Positions 9,611-19,774 of a DNA stretch of 64,000 bases are shown piece after piece. The number at the start of each line of letters is the position of its first letter. Within the stretch, counting starts at the first letter, position 1. Source of the stretch: Rheinheimera sediminis (GTDB taxonomy: Bacteria > Pseudomonadota > Gammaproteobacteria > Enterobacterales > Alteromonadaceae). The translations under genes and the position numbers were made by a program. The stretch lies in contig NZ_RZUF01000001.1 in assembly GCF_004005375.1 (NCBI RefSeq), positions 62,001 through 126,000 of the forward strand. The letters are read 5' to 3'. A model generated the notes under the pieces. It made no database searches, was not told the DNA's origin, and saw only the letters and a list, made by a program, of their open reading frames with translations.

Positions 9611-9639
9611 AATGATAACCGTTCGCATTACGAAGTTAA
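9611..9639 (-). promoter_or_regulatory. promoter overlapped by a Fur-box-like palindrome
   Basis: At 9611-9629 a 19-base dyad AATGATAAC-C-GTTCGCATT has arms that agree at 7 of 9 positions and matches the 7-1-7 Fur consensus TGATAATnATTATCA at 10 of 14 positions. On the minus strand it covers a -10 hexamer TATCAT (9612-9617) and the spacer, with TTAACT as -35 (9634-9639) at 16-base spacing. Predicted transcription starts near 9605. The placement is that of an iron-repressed promoter. Confidence 0.6.
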
Positions 9640-9704
9640 TCATAACAGCTTTATTCAGCACCGCAACTGTTTTTTCACATTTAATTTTCGACTAAGGAAA
9701 AAGG

Positions 9705-10478
9705 TTACAAAGCCCGAAGTAACAGGTGCTGATACCGCCCTATAGAGGCATAAGGTTCTTGTCTGTTGTATTGCAGTTCAAGCTGCAGCAACTTATCAAA
9801 TTCAGTTTCCTGCTCAGAGCGGTCACGCAGATAGTCATGGAAACAACGCACTCCGGTTTTGCCTTCAATCGCAAAACCAGCCTCTTTGCACCAGCGATAG
9901 ACGTCGTCAGGTTGCAGCGGATTTTGCGGGCTTAAACTGACTTTTTTCTTAAAGGCCAAATCACGCAGCACATAGTTAAAATTGCCATAAATAATATTGC
10001 TCAGACGTTTAGCGTCTTTGTTATAAAACATCAGTGATAACAAACCGCCTTTTTGTACTAAAGCACGCAACTGCTTGATCGCCTCTGCCGGCTCATGCAG
10101 CCATTCCAACACCGCATGACATAACACCACAGGAAACGGCTGCCACTCTTGCTCAGACAACTGCTGCAAGGCCAGAGCATGGCATTGGATCTGCGTTTCC
10201 ACTGCGCGATCTTTGGCATCCTGCAACGCCATATCCAGCATATCCTGCGACAGATCAGTTAACGTAACCTGATGGCCTTGCTCTGCTAAAGCCAGCGCCA
10301 GTTGGCCCTGCCCTGCACCTACATCCAGAATACGGCTGGGCTGCTGTAAATCGGCACATTCAGCAAAGTCCCGTAACAGCACGGCCTGGCGCACCCGGCC
10401 TTTGGTGGTTTGGTAAATGTTTTTCTGAAACTTGCCCGCTATACCGTCAAAATTGCGGTCCTGCTGCTTTTTAGTCAC
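9705..10478 (-). CDS. cmoM: tRNA 5-carboxymethoxyuridine methyltransferase CmoM
   Basis: SAM-dependent methyltransferase that makes the methyl ester of 5-carboxymethoxyuridine at wobble position 34 of certain tRNAs. The 257-residue sequence follows E. coli CmoM (formerly SmtA) closely: the N-terminal DRNFDGIAGKFQKNIYQTTKGRVRQAVL, broken here as DRNFDGIAGKF and NIYQTTKGR, then the SAM glycine motif ILDVGAGQGQ (about residues 50-59), CHAVLEWLHEP, SLMFYN, and the C-terminal GKTGVRCFHDYLRD and RQEPYASIGRY. It lies 26 bases downstream of the NIF3 gene in the same direction and is probably transcribed with it. Confidence 0.9.
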   Translation of the reverse strand: MTKKQQDRNFDGIAGKFQKNIYQTTKGRVRQAVLLRDFAECADLQQPSRILDVGAGQGQLALALAEQGHQVTLTDLSQDMLDMALQDAKDRAVETQIQCHALALQQLSEQEWQPFPVVLCHAVLEWLHEPAEAIKQLRALVQKGGLLSLMFYNKDAKRLSNIIYGNFNYVLRDLAFKKKVSLSPQNPLQPDDVYRWCKEAGFAIEGKTGVRCFHDYLRDRSEQETEFDKLLQLELQYNRQEPYASIGRYQHLLLRAL

Positions 10479-10504
10479 TGTTTATTACTCACTTGGTAAA
10501 ACCC

Positions 10505-11269
10505 TTAAGCCGGATTGTCGATATCAATAAATTCACAGACCACACCGGTTTTCTGCTGCACATATGCAGCTAAAGCTTTGATGCCATAACGCTCAGTGGC
10601 ATGGTGGCCAGCGGCAATAAAGTCGATACCCAGCTCGCGGGAGCTATGAATAGTTTGTTCCGACACTTCACCGCTGATAAAGAGTTCTGCGCCTGCGGCA
10701 TAAGCCTGGTCGATATAAGACTGACCACCGCCCGTGCACCAGGCCAGTTGTGTTACAGGCTTATCCAGCACTGTGTGCAACAGCGGAGCGCGATTGAGCT
10801 CATAATGCAATCGATCTGCAATCTGCTGGCTGGTCATCGCCTTAGCTAAAGTGCCACGCATCAAGACGCCTGCCGGGCTGACACCTGGCACGGCATGCCA
10901 CTGGGTTAAGCCCAGCTTTAATGCCAGTTGGGCATTGTTACCCAGCAGCGGGTGCACATCCAGCGGCAGATGGTAAGCAAGCAGGCTGATATCGTGTTTT
11001 AACAAGGTTTGTAAGCGGCGTTTTTTGATGCCAGTGATCACATAGTCTTCGTTTTTCCAAAAATAACCATGGTGCACCATAATGGCATCAGCACCAGTTG
11101 CTACAGCTGCATCCAGCAAAGCCTGAGAAGCAGTGACTCCAGCCACTATTTTTTTTATCTGGCTTTTGCCTTCAACCTGTAAACCGTTGGGGCAATAGTC
11201 TTTGATCAGGCTGCTTTGTAGTTCCAGATCCAAGAGTTGAACTAACGCCTGACGGCTGATTTCACTCAT
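10505..11269 (-). CDS. ybgI: NIF3 / YbgI family metal-binding protein
   Basis: Member of the Nif3 (GTP cyclohydrolase I type 2-like) family, toroidal hexamers with a dinuclear metal site; the physiological role is unsettled. Metal-ligand motifs are present: MVHHGYFW, the YHLPLDVHP loop and GHHATERYG near the C-terminus, each as in E. coli YbgI. I place the start at the ATG at 11269 (MSEISRQ) because AGGAGA sits 6 bases upstream; the longer frame from 11287 would start inside that ribosome-binding site. The start overlaps the end of the upstream glycosyltransferase gene by 8 bases. The protein is 254 residues with this start. Confidence 0.87.
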   Translation of the reverse strand: MSEISRQALVQLLDLELQSSLIKDYCPNGLQVEGKSQIKKIVAGVTASQALLDAAVATGADAIMVHHGYFWKNEDYVITGIKKRRLQTLLKHDISLLAYHLPLDVHPLLGNNAQLALKLGLTQWHAVPGVSPAGVLMRGTLAKAMTSQQIADRLHYELNRAPLLHTVLDKPVTQLAWCTGGGQSYIDQAYAAGAELFISGEVSEQTIHSSRELGIDFIAAGHHATERYGIKALAAYVQQKTGVVCEFIDIDNPA

Positions 11270-12539
11270 CTGTTGTCTCCTGTGCAAGGCTGTGTTTCAG
11301 CTCTGCCAATTTAGTTTTTGCTTCGATCCACTGCGCCATAAATTGTGTGCTGCGATGCTGATGATGCCTGAGCATAGCGCCAGTGAAGTTCATTAATCTG
11401 TGCTGTGACAGCTGTTGCTGCACGTCCATCAGTTGCTGCCAGACGCGGGGCTGATGTTGTACCAACGTGAAACGCTCTGCCAGAATGCGAAAGCCTTGCT
11501 GCTGCTTTTGCTGCCATAAAACCTGGTCCTGATACAAAAGCACAGCGGCCTCAGCGATTTGTTCAGCAGTTTCGCCAATAAGCCCGCCCCATAATCCATG
11601 ATGCGCCATGCCTTCAGCCCCTATGGCCGTGGTGACACTAGGAGTGCCCTGCACCATGGCGTCAATAAATTTGCCTTTCAGGCCAGCACCAAAAGCCAAA
11701 GGAGCCAATAACACCCGGCAACTTTTAACCACTTCAGCTGCGCTTTCAGCCCAGCCTTTGAGCAGAAACCCCTCTTTAGGCTGATGCAACTGCGTGGCTT
11801 TAGGCGGCGGATAAGCGCCATAAATATGCAGCTCAGCCTTGGGCAACTGCTTACGGATTAGAGGCCAGATCTGCTGTTTAAGCCAAAGCACAGCCTGCCA
11901 GTTCGGTTCGTGCCGAAAATTACCAATAGAGACAAAATGCTGACGTTGTTCAAATAGCGGCAACTCAGTCAGAAGCTCTGCTTCTGCTGATGTTTCAAGC
12001 CAAAACGGGCTGTAACACAGCAGCTCTGTTGGCACCTTAAAATGTTCGATCAGTAACTGCATTTCCGCTTCTGAAATAATCAACGTCAGATCAGAGCGGT
12101 AAATAGCAGCTATTTCACGCTGCGCCTGCTCGCTGTGTAAATCATCCAGTGTCACAGCCCTGCCTGCTTTAAAAGCCTGCTGACGGGCTAAACGTAAAAA
12201 ATGCAGATCTTCAGTATCTAATAATCGCAGCGCATCAGGGCATTGCTGCTCAACACGCCAGCCAAACTGCTCCTCCAGCATAAACCGGTCAAACATCACC
12301 ACTGTGGGCTGCCACTGTTTTAATTGCTTATCAAAACTGCTGTCGTTTAACTGGATCTGCTGTTCAGCAATTTGCCACTGGCTTAAATCAAAACGGTGCG
12401 GGCTTTTTTCGGCTGGACTGGCAAAAATAACAGTCCAGTTCTGCTGGCGAAACATCGCCAGCAAAGACAACATGCGACTGCCGGCAGCAGAAGAATTAGG
12501 TTCGGGCCACACATAACCCACCACTAAAAGCACAGACAT
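11262..12539 (-). CDS. glycosyltransferase, GT4-like (GT-B fold)
   Basis: A 425-residue protein of the GT-B type. The N-terminal half starts VLLVVGYVWPEPNSSAAGSR, a typical acceptor-domain opening with a glycine-rich loop. The C-terminal half has FVSIGNFRHEPNWQAV, ELHIYGAYPPP and LAPLAFGAGLKGKFIDAM followed by GTPSVTTAIGAEG, the donor nucleotide-sugar region of GT4/GT1 enzymes. The last 60 residues are His/Gln-rich and helical. No other glycan genes adjoin it; it is first in a unit with ybgI and cmoM. Acceptor and donor are unknown. The ATG start is 135 bases from the divergent trhA. Confidence 0.75.
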   Translation of the reverse strand: MSVLLVVGYVWPEPNSSAAGSRMLSLLAMFRQQNWTVIFASPAEKSPHRFDLSQWQIAEQQIQLNDSSFDKQLKQWQPTVVMFDRFMLEEQFGWRVEQQCPDALRLLDTEDLHFLRLARQQAFKAGRAVTLDDLHSEQAQREIAAIYRSDLTLIISEAEMQLLIEHFKVPTELLCYSPFWLETSAEAELLTELPLFEQRQHFVSIGNFRHEPNWQAVLWLKQQIWPLIRKQLPKAELHIYGAYPPPKATQLHQPKEGFLLKGWAESAAEVVKSCRVLLAPLAFGAGLKGKFIDAMVQGTPSVTTAIGAEGMAHHGLWGGLIGETAEQIAEAAVLLYQDQVLWQQKQQQGFRILAERFTLVQHQPRVWQQLMDVQQQLSQHRLMNFTGAMLRHHQHRSTQFMAQWIEAKTKLAELKHSLAQETTDE

Positions 12540-12674
12540 AAAGCCGATTTAATCCTGAAAAAACAAAGATAACTAGTTTACCTTTATCTCCGGAAAATAA
12601 CGAATTGCATTGGATGCTTTTCCTAGCTCAGTGTTACCATAGCACTTTACAGCTCAGACCAGATACAACAGATC

Positions 12675-13328
12675 ATGAAAGCAGTCACCAGCTATAGCGC
12701 AACGGAAGAAGTAAGCCATGCCATCAGTCATGGTGTAGGAGTATTCGCAAGTCTCATTGGCTTGTATCTGATGCTGGAGCTTAGCGCCGAAGCCGATATA
12801 TGGCGTCAAATAAGCAGTTGGGTGTTTGGTCTGAGTTTAATTTTACTCTATGGCAGTTCAACCTTATATCACGCCATCCACAATCAGCAGCACAAACTTT
12901 GGCTGAGAAAGCTGGATCATTCGGCGATCTTTGTTTTGATTGCGGGCACCTATACCCCATTTACCTTGATCAGTTTAAGAGAGAACTGGGGCTGGTGGCT
13001 TTTTGCATTCGTCTGGACTGTTGCTCTGATTGGCGTGCTGTTGAAACTTTTAACCGGCGCAAAATACCAGAAACTATCTTTGGCTATGTATCTGCTTATG
13101 GGCTGGACTGTGATAGTAGCTATTAACCCTATGCTAACCTATGTGCCAGCAGCGGGCTTGTGGTGGCTATTGGCCGGCGGTGTACTCTATTCAGGTGGCG
13201 TAGCGTTTTATGTGCAAAAAACTTTATTTATGCATCATCTGATCTGGCACTTATTTGTACTCTCTGGCAGTGTTTGCCATTTCCTGGCCGTGTATTGGTA
13301 TGTTTTGCCCCAGACAGTGGTTGGTTAA
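12675..13328 (+). CDS. trhA: hemolysin III / TrhA family membrane protein (PAQR superfamily)
   Basis: A seven-helix inner-membrane protein of the hemolysin III (YqfA/TrhA) family, related to PAQR receptors and linked in E. coli to membrane lipid homeostasis. Family signatures are EEVSHAISHGVGV near the N-terminus, SSTLYHAIH, LRKLDHSAIFVLIAGTYTPF and the C-terminal HHLIWHLFVLSGSVCHF; the conserved histidines that bind zinc in the superfamily are all present. The length of 217 residues is usual. Its TAA stop shares TTAA with the stop of the convergent histidine kinase gene (4-base overlap). Confidence 0.88.
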   Translation: MKAVTSYSATEEVSHAISHGVGVFASLIGLYLMLELSAEADIWRQISSWVFGLSLILLYGSSTLYHAIHNQQHKLWLRKLDHSAIFVLIAGTYTPFTLISLRENWGWWLFAFVWTVALIGVLLKLLTGAKYQKLSLAMYLLMGWTVIVAINPMLTYVPAAGLWWLLAGGVLYSGGVAFYVQKTLFMHHLIWHLFVLSGSVCHFLAVYWYVLPQTVVG

Positions 13329-16300
13329 ACTACCACTGTCTGGATAGGTGGTTTTACAGGTAGTTCGAACCAAAATAAGGCGCCATGCTCAGGTTCACTG
13401 TCAAAACCAATGGTGCCATGATGAGCTGCAACAATAGTTTTGCAAATGTTTAATCCCAGTCCTGTGCCTTCAGCTTTCCGACTGCTGGAGGCATCAGCCT
13501 GAGAAAACTTTTCAAAAATACGGTCGCGAAAATCATGCGGAATACCAGAGCCCTGGTCCTGCACTTCAAAGCGCACAACGCTTGTCTGTTGCATCAACTG
13601 CACCCTCACAGTCTGACCCGAGCCAGAGAACTTAATCGCATTGGATAATAAATTATCGACTACCTGCCGTATTCTGGTCTGATCGGCCACCACCTGGCAC
13701 TCAACAAGCATCGTCTGAAAACTTACCTGATATTTAGCAGCATAAGGCGCAATGTTATCCAAGGCCTGCAGTATCAGAGGTTTTAACTCTATTAGCTCCA
13801 ACGATAAGTTGAAATTACCGGATTCAAACTTTTGTAAATCTAACAGGTCGTTAATAAGCTGAGACAATCTTTCACTGTTGCCCAGGGCTGTTTGAAGCAA
13901 ATGCTGGTAATGCGCAGAACTCTGGTCAACAGCATGACTGGCAAGTAAACCAACAGCTCCTCGTATGGAAGTTAAAGGGGTTCGCAGCTCATGGCTTACA
14001 GTGGAAATAAACTCATCTTTAAGATTATTCAATCGTTTTAGTTCTTTGTTATTTTCTGCCAGTTGCAACAGGCTCTGCTCGAGCTGTTTAGAGCGCAAGG
14101 ACAAGGTCGCAGTGCTATCCTGCAACGCTTTGGTACGTTCGGCCACCATAGCTTCTAACACCGTCTGATTCGTCGCTCTTTCCTGCACTGATTGTTGCAA
14201 TAACTTGTTAATTTGCCGCATATGCCGTAATCGATAAGCATGCCCTCCTAACAGCAGCAACAGCAAAGCCAGCACGAATATCACTATGACCCAGGTTCGT
14301 TGCCACCACAAAGGAAGCACGTCGATTTGCAGAGTTTGAGCCTGAGCTGCATACAAACCATGCTGATTTGAGCCCAGCACATTAAATTGATAGCTACCCG
14401 GCTCTAACTGACTGTAATTTACTTTGGTATAGCCAGTATTGTGTTGCCAATCGTTATCTACGCCTTTCAGCTGGTACATAAATTGATTTCGTTTAGCGTC
14501 ATGAAAATCGAGGCTGGCAAGCTCAAGACTGATACTTTGTCCGGGTTTTAATTCAACAGAAGACCACGGTTTTTGCATTAAACCCGGTTTCAACTTTTTT
14601 TGGTCAACCCAGATGCCTGAAACCCGGGTTGTGGTTTTGTAATTATTAAGCCAAAGACGGTCTGTATTCACTATGGCTAAGCCCTTGGCAGTAGCAAGAT
14701 ATAAATCATTACTAGTTGATACTGAAAATGCTTTAAAAATCATTTCTTTGCTATTTAGGCCATCCTGCTCAGTAAAAGTAATTAAACGCCCCTGCTGGTA
14801 AGGTTTTAAAGTTAAACCGTAAGCCGACAGCAACCAGATATTGTTTTGTTTATCTGTATAAGCACCAAGTAACTCAGTGCTTGGAAGCTTTACCGCTTCA
14901 ATCAGCACCGACAAAGCGCCAGTATCCAGATCTACACTGAGCAAGCCATTTCGGCTGCATATCAGTACCGTATTGTCTGGGCCCGGCGTAATACACTGAA
15001 TATCTGCAGCGTGCTTCTGAGGTAACTTTGGGTTTAGGGACTCCAATTGCATGCTGACAGGATCCACTACAAATACTCCGGAGTAGCGGGTACCCAACCA
15101 GATTTTGCCCTGGATCTGCTGTACTACTTGCACCGCATCCCCAACTTTATTCTGAGCCATATCCTGCAACCAGTGTTGATGGTTTCCAGCCGGATCCCAT
15201 CGCATCAAACCGTTTTGCCACAATCCTAGCCATAAACTTCCATCGGACAGACTAATGAGGTCCCGAACATTTTGCCACTGAACCCCCTCTTTGTTCTGAC
15301 TTGAGTCAAGTTTACGCAACAGCTGACTTTGCTCATCAAACTGCCACAAGCCATTGTCAAGCCCAAGGTAAAGTTCTCCCCGAGCAGTTCTGGTGATTGC
15401 ATTAACCCGAGCTGAGGTTGCAAAAGAGGCGACAGCACCTGTTTGGCGGTTGAGCTGATAAAATTGATCGGCAGCACCTAACCATAAAAAATTGTCTTCG
15501 ACTTTTACCGCTGTGAGTGGCTTCGCAGCCAGGACAGCGGCTTGTTGGCCCCACTGCCTCAAATCAGTAAAAGCAGAAGGCTGATGCCTGCCGTAGAACA
15601 AACCTCTTTCTCTGCTGCCAATCCACAATAAACCACTTCGGTCGACCAATAAGGATCGTACATTGATGCCTGGTAATAACTGAGGACGCTCACCAAAAGG
15701 TTCAAACTGAGCGGTAGCTAAAGCTAATTTGTAGACGCCGTCAAAAGTCCCTACCAGCAGATTGCCTTGTTGATCATCGATCAGCACATTGATAATCGGC
15801 GTTTTGGCATCGCCATAAAAAGGCACGGTGCGAAACTCTGCAGAGGCAGGATCGAACTGGAGCAAAGCTGTGCGACCCCCGACCCAAATGTGCGAGCCAT
15901 CGCTATACAAGGCGCGCATTTCATTATCAGCGCTTTGCGGACCATAGGCCTGATAGGCAACACTGAGTCCATCATTGACTGTCCATTGATGTAAACCTTT
16001 GCTGGTGGCAATCCAGATAGTGCCATCTTGTGTTTGCTCCAGCGCCCAAATTCGTTGATGAATAAGAGGTCGAGCACTCTGCGCTTCACCTATAACCTGC
16101 AATTGTCCATCGGGTGATAAACGTTGCAGACCATTGTTTGTGCCTATCCATAAAGCTCCGGTCTTATCGAGTAATAAAGTTTGAATATAATTACTGACTA
16201 AAGGCAGCACACTTTGAGGTTGGTCGGAGAAATGAGTGATGTGACCTGTCCGGATATCAATTTTACTCAACCCCATACCCCAGGTACCGACCCAGAGTTG

Positions 16301-16591
16301 TTGGTTTTTATCTATTAACAAGGCATCAATATCAGGCACCAACATATTTTCGCTGACTGAAGACGGCAGTACATCAAAAGCTTCCAACTCATAACCGTTG
16401 TATCGCAGTAAGCCCGTATTGGTCGAACCCAACCAAATATAGCCGTCATCATCCTGCAGTATTTTATAAATACTGGCATTGGGCAATCCATCATCCACAC
16501 TAATACGAGTAAACTGCGCATCAGCACAGAGCATAAAGCTACAACTCACTAGCCACAGGGTCAGAATATAATGATGGAGCCTGACTTTCAT
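13325..16591 (-). CDS. sensor histidine kinase with Reg_prop beta-propellers and Y_Y_Y domain
   Basis: A large periplasm-sensing kinase of 1088 residues. Order: signal peptide (1-24); about fourteen Reg_prop propeller blades (about 27-650, repeated D..G.IWLGT-type signatures) building two seven-bladed propellers; a Y_Y_Y domain (about 690-760, with YQLKGVDNDWQ and GSYQFNVLGSN); one membrane helix (about 772-792); coiled coil; HisKA with phospho-acceptor His867 in STVSHELRTPL; and HATPase with NAIKFSG, DQGSGIP and GTGLGLNICKTIV. Such sensors usually detect glycan fragments. Unlike the Bacteroides hybrid systems it has no receiver or AraC domain, and no response regulator is next to it. It ends convergently with trhA. 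Confidence 0.88.
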   Translation of the reverse strand: MKVRLHHYILTLWLVSCSFMLCADAQFTRISVDDGLPNASIYKILQDDDGYIWLGSTNTGLLRYNGYELEAFDVLPSSVSENMLVPDIDALLIDKNQQLWVGTWGMGLSKIDIRTGHITHFSDQPQSVLPLVSNYIQTLLLDKTGALWIGTNNGLQRLSPDGQLQVIGEAQSARPLIHQRIWALEQTQDGTIWIATSKGLHQWTVNDGLSVAYQAYGPQSADNEMRALYSDGSHIWVGGRTALLQFDPASAEFRTVPFYGDAKTPIINVLIDDQQGNLLVGTFDGVYKLALATAQFEPFGERPQLLPGINVRSLLVDRSGLLWIGSRERGLFYGRHQPSAFTDLRQWGQQAAVLAAKPLTAVKVEDNFLWLGAADQFYQLNRQTGAVASFATSARVNAITRTARGELYLGLDNGLWQFDEQSQLLRKLDSSQNKEGVQWQNVRDLISLSDGSLWLGLWQNGLMRWDPAGNHQHWLQDMAQNKVGDAVQVVQQIQGKIWLGTRYSGVFVVDPVSMQLESLNPKLPQKHAADIQCITPGPDNTVLICSRNGLLSVDLDTGALSVLIEAVKLPSTELLGAYTDKQNNIWLLSAYGLTLKPYQQGRLITFTEQDGLNSKEMIFKAFSVSTSNDLYLATAKGLAIVNTDRLWLNNYKTTTRVSGIWVDQKKLKPGLMQKPWSSVELKPGQSISLELASLDFHDAKRNQFMYQLKGVDNDWQHNTGYTKVNYSQLEPGSYQFNVLGSNQHGLYAAQAQTLQIDVLPLWWQRTWVIVIFVLALLLLLLGGHAYRLRHMRQINKLLQQSVQERATNQTVLEAMVAERTKALQDSTATLSLRSKQLEQSLLQLAENNKELKRLNNLKDEFISTVSHELRTPLTSIRGAVGLLASHAVDQSSAHYQHLLQTALGNSERLSQLINDLLDLQKFESGNFNLSLELIELKPLILQALDNIAPYAAKYQVSFQTMLVECQVVADQTRIRQVVDNLLSNAIKFSGSGQTVRVQLMQQTSVVRFEVQDQGSGIPHDFRDRIFEKFSQADASSSRKAEGTGLGLNICKTIVAAHHGTIGFDSEPEHGALFWFELPVKPPIQTVVV

Positions 16592-16820
16592 TCATTCAGC
16601 CCTTTTCAGTATTAAAAACAGAATACAGATAACGCAATTTCAGCATAAGTAGAGCAGCTGCAGCAAATAGGTGTAAACAAACAATACCATAGCAACGGAT
16701 CTTGACCAGAGCCTGAAATGGAAAAAATGCAGTTATGCTTTATCTCGCTGTTGCAATGCCATAAAATCGGCCCCATTGAATGATCAACTATGTGATCACT
16801 GATTTAAAATGCCGGAGTAA

Positions 16821-17780
<960 letters not shown>

Positions 17781-17807
17781 CTATCCCGACCTTTCAAAGG
17801 GTAAATA

Positions 17808-18521
17808 GTGGTGATTTATTTACCCGAATTGTCAAAAGCGTCGCTTGAATTCCCTCCGGTCAGTCAGGCTCTGACTGAACCGGATGGTTTATTGGCCATG
17901 GGTGGTGATTTATCGCCAGAGCGTTTGTTAAAAGCCTATCAAAGCGGCATTTTCCCCTGGTTTAGCCCGGGCGATCCACTGTTGTGGTGGAGTCCGTCAC
18001 AACGCGCCATTTTTAAGCCTGGTGTATTAAAACCTAACCGTACCTTGCGAAAACTACTGCATCATTCCAGTTTCCAAATCAGTATCAACAAAGCTTTTGC
18101 GCTGGTGATCAAAGCCTGCAGTGCACCACGGCCCTCACAGCAAGGCACCTGGATAGTACCGGATATCCAACAGGCTTATATTGCTTTGCATCAGCAAGGT
18201 CATGCTCACAGTATTGAAGTCTGGTCTGATGGCGAACTGGTCGGTGGCTGTTATGGCGTGATGGTCGGCCAGCTGTTTTGTGGTGAATCCATGTTCAACA
18301 CTTTGCCTAATACAGCAAAAATTGCGCTTGCGGCCTTACAACAGCATTTATCAAGCTTTGCAACAGGCTATATTGATTGTCAGATGATGAATCCTTTTTT
18401 ACAGCAGTTAGGAGCAGAGCCTTTGGCTCGCAGAACTTACCTGACTTTACTGGCGAACCATAAAACACTGTTCTGCCCCGCTGATAGTTGGCGTAAGCAG
18501 GATATTCAGTTGGAGCTTTAA
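17808..18521 (+). CDS. aat: leucyl/phenylalanyl-tRNA--protein transferase
   Basis: N-degron enzyme: transfers Leu or Phe from aminoacyl-tRNA to proteins with N-terminal Arg or Lys, marking them for ClpS/ClpAP. The 237 residues show the family signature AYQSGIFPWFSPGDPLLWW, then SPSQRAIF, QGTWIVPDIQQAY and GGCYGVMVGQLFCGESMF. Two GTG codons in a row (17808 and 17811) can serve as start; AAAGGG lies 6 and 9 bases before them. The stop is one base from the bpt start, so aat and bpt form an operon. Confidence 0.95.
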   Translation: MVIYLPELSKASLEFPPVSQALTEPDGLLAMGGDLSPERLLKAYQSGIFPWFSPGDPLLWWSPSQRAIFKPGVLKPNRTLRKLLHHSSFQISINKAFALVIKACSAPRPSQQGTWIVPDIQQAYIALHQQGHAHSIEVWSDGELVGGCYGVMVGQLFCGESMFNTLPNTAKIALAALQQHLSSFATGYIDCQMMNPFLQQLGAEPLARRTYLTLLANHKTLFCPADSWRKQDIQLEL

Positions 18522-18522
18522 G

Positions 18523-19236
18523 ATGTCTGGCCTAAAACTGGGAGTTAGTCAGCAACAGCCATGCAATTATCTGCCCGACCGACAGGAGCGTTTGTTATTT
18601 ACTCTGCCGGATGAGCCTTTGGATGCTCAGTTTTATCAGCAACTACTGACGCTGAATTTCAGGCGCAGCGGTGAACAGATTTATACCACCTACTGTGAAG
18701 GCTGCCAGCAATGTCAGTCGGTGCGGCTCGAGGCAACAGCATTTCAATTCAACAGCAGCCAACGTCGGGTCTGGAATAAAGCCAAACGCACGAGCTGGCG
18801 ATATCAGTTAGTACAGCACAGCAATACCGAAGATTGTACAGAAAAGTATTATGCCCTGTATCAATGCTATATCGACAGCAAACACGCCGAAAGTTCGATG
18901 TCTCCGACCAGTCCGGAACAAATGACTTACTTGTGGCAAGCCAACTGGCTGAAGATACAGTTTTTAGAGCAATATATGGGCGACGATCTAGTGGCTGTGA
19001 CCGTAGTCGACACTACTGCCGATGCCTTTTCTGCTGTCTACACTTTTTACCAGACTGGTCATACTTTGGCTTTTGGCACCCTGGCAATTCTGGCACTGAT
19101 TGAACAAGCCAAAATCGAAAACATCAATTTTGTTTATCTTGGTTATTACATCCAGCACTGCCAAAAAATGAACTACAAGGCAAAATTTTTGCCACAGCAA
19201 CGCTTTATAGCAGGAGAATGGCACTCATTTCGCTAA
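18523..19236 (+). CDS. bpt: aspartate/glutamate leucyltransferase
   Basis: Second N-degron transferase: adds Leu to proteins with N-terminal Asp or Glu, using Leu-tRNA. The 237 residues show the N-terminal cysteine-rich motif YCEGCQQCQSVR (about 59-70), YIDSKHAESSM, and a C-terminal GNAT-like region with VYTFYQ and LGYYIQHCQKMNYKAKF. The gene follows aat directly. Having both transferases together gives leucylation of basic and acidic N-termini. Confidence 0.93.
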   Translation: MSGLKLGVSQQQPCNYLPDRQERLLFTLPDEPLDAQFYQQLLTLNFRRSGEQIYTTYCEGCQQCQSVRLEATAFQFNSSQRRVWNKAKRTSWRYQLVQHSNTEDCTEKYYALYQCYIDSKHAESSMSPTSPEQMTYLWQANWLKIQFLEQYMGDDLVAVTVVDTTADAFSAVYTFYQTGHTLAFGTLAILALIEQAKIENINFVYLGYYIQHCQKMNYKAKFLPQQRFIAGEWHSFR

Positions 19237-19331
19237 ATCTGTCTATGTTGCTTTACTTATCTGCCCTTTTTCGGCAAAATCTGCGGCAGTTTTTTGAACT
19301 ACTGAATTTAAATAAGAGGCTGGCACGCTGA

Positions 19332-19550
<219 letters not shown>

Positions 19551-19597
19551 GATTTGACGGAACCAGATAGCGCTAACGCTATTTGCTTTTCTAAAGA

Positions 19598-19621
19598 AAA
19601 ACCCGGCAAGCCGGGTTTTTT
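19598..19621 (+). terminator. rho-independent terminator after infA
   Basis: AAAACCCGGC pairs with GCCGGGTTTT around a tight loop and runs into six T residues. A second perfect hairpin (ATAGCG-CTAA-CGCTAT, 19567-19582) lies between it and the infA stop. Confidence 0.92.
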
Positions 19622-19647
19622 CGTATTCTCGATGTGTGATGCTGTTT

Positions 19648-19774
19648 TATACCCAAGTAATTGCAGTTGCAGCGCGGCGGCAAGTGCGCGAGACCCCAGG
19701 AGCATAGTTCACCTATGTGACTGGGGCGAGATGGCGCAGTCAACAAAGCTGCAACTTCAAGAACGACGGGTATA
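19648..19774. repeat. ERIC-like repeat, tandem copy 1 (127 bp)
   Basis: The element starts TATACCC and ends GGGTATA, is exactly 127 bases long and carries the ERIC core CCCCAGGAGC...GTGACTGGGG, then AACAAAGCTGC and the right end CTTCAAGAACGACGGG. Length and sequence match enterobacterial repetitive intergenic consensus (IRU) elements, a non-autonomous palindromic repeat known from enterics and vibrios. It sits in the convergent gap between infA and clpA. Confidence 0.85.

Noticed and set aside
13325-16591. Hybrid two-component system (Bacteroides HTCS) assignment
   Set aside because: The protein ends after HATPase; receiver and AraC-type HTH are absent.
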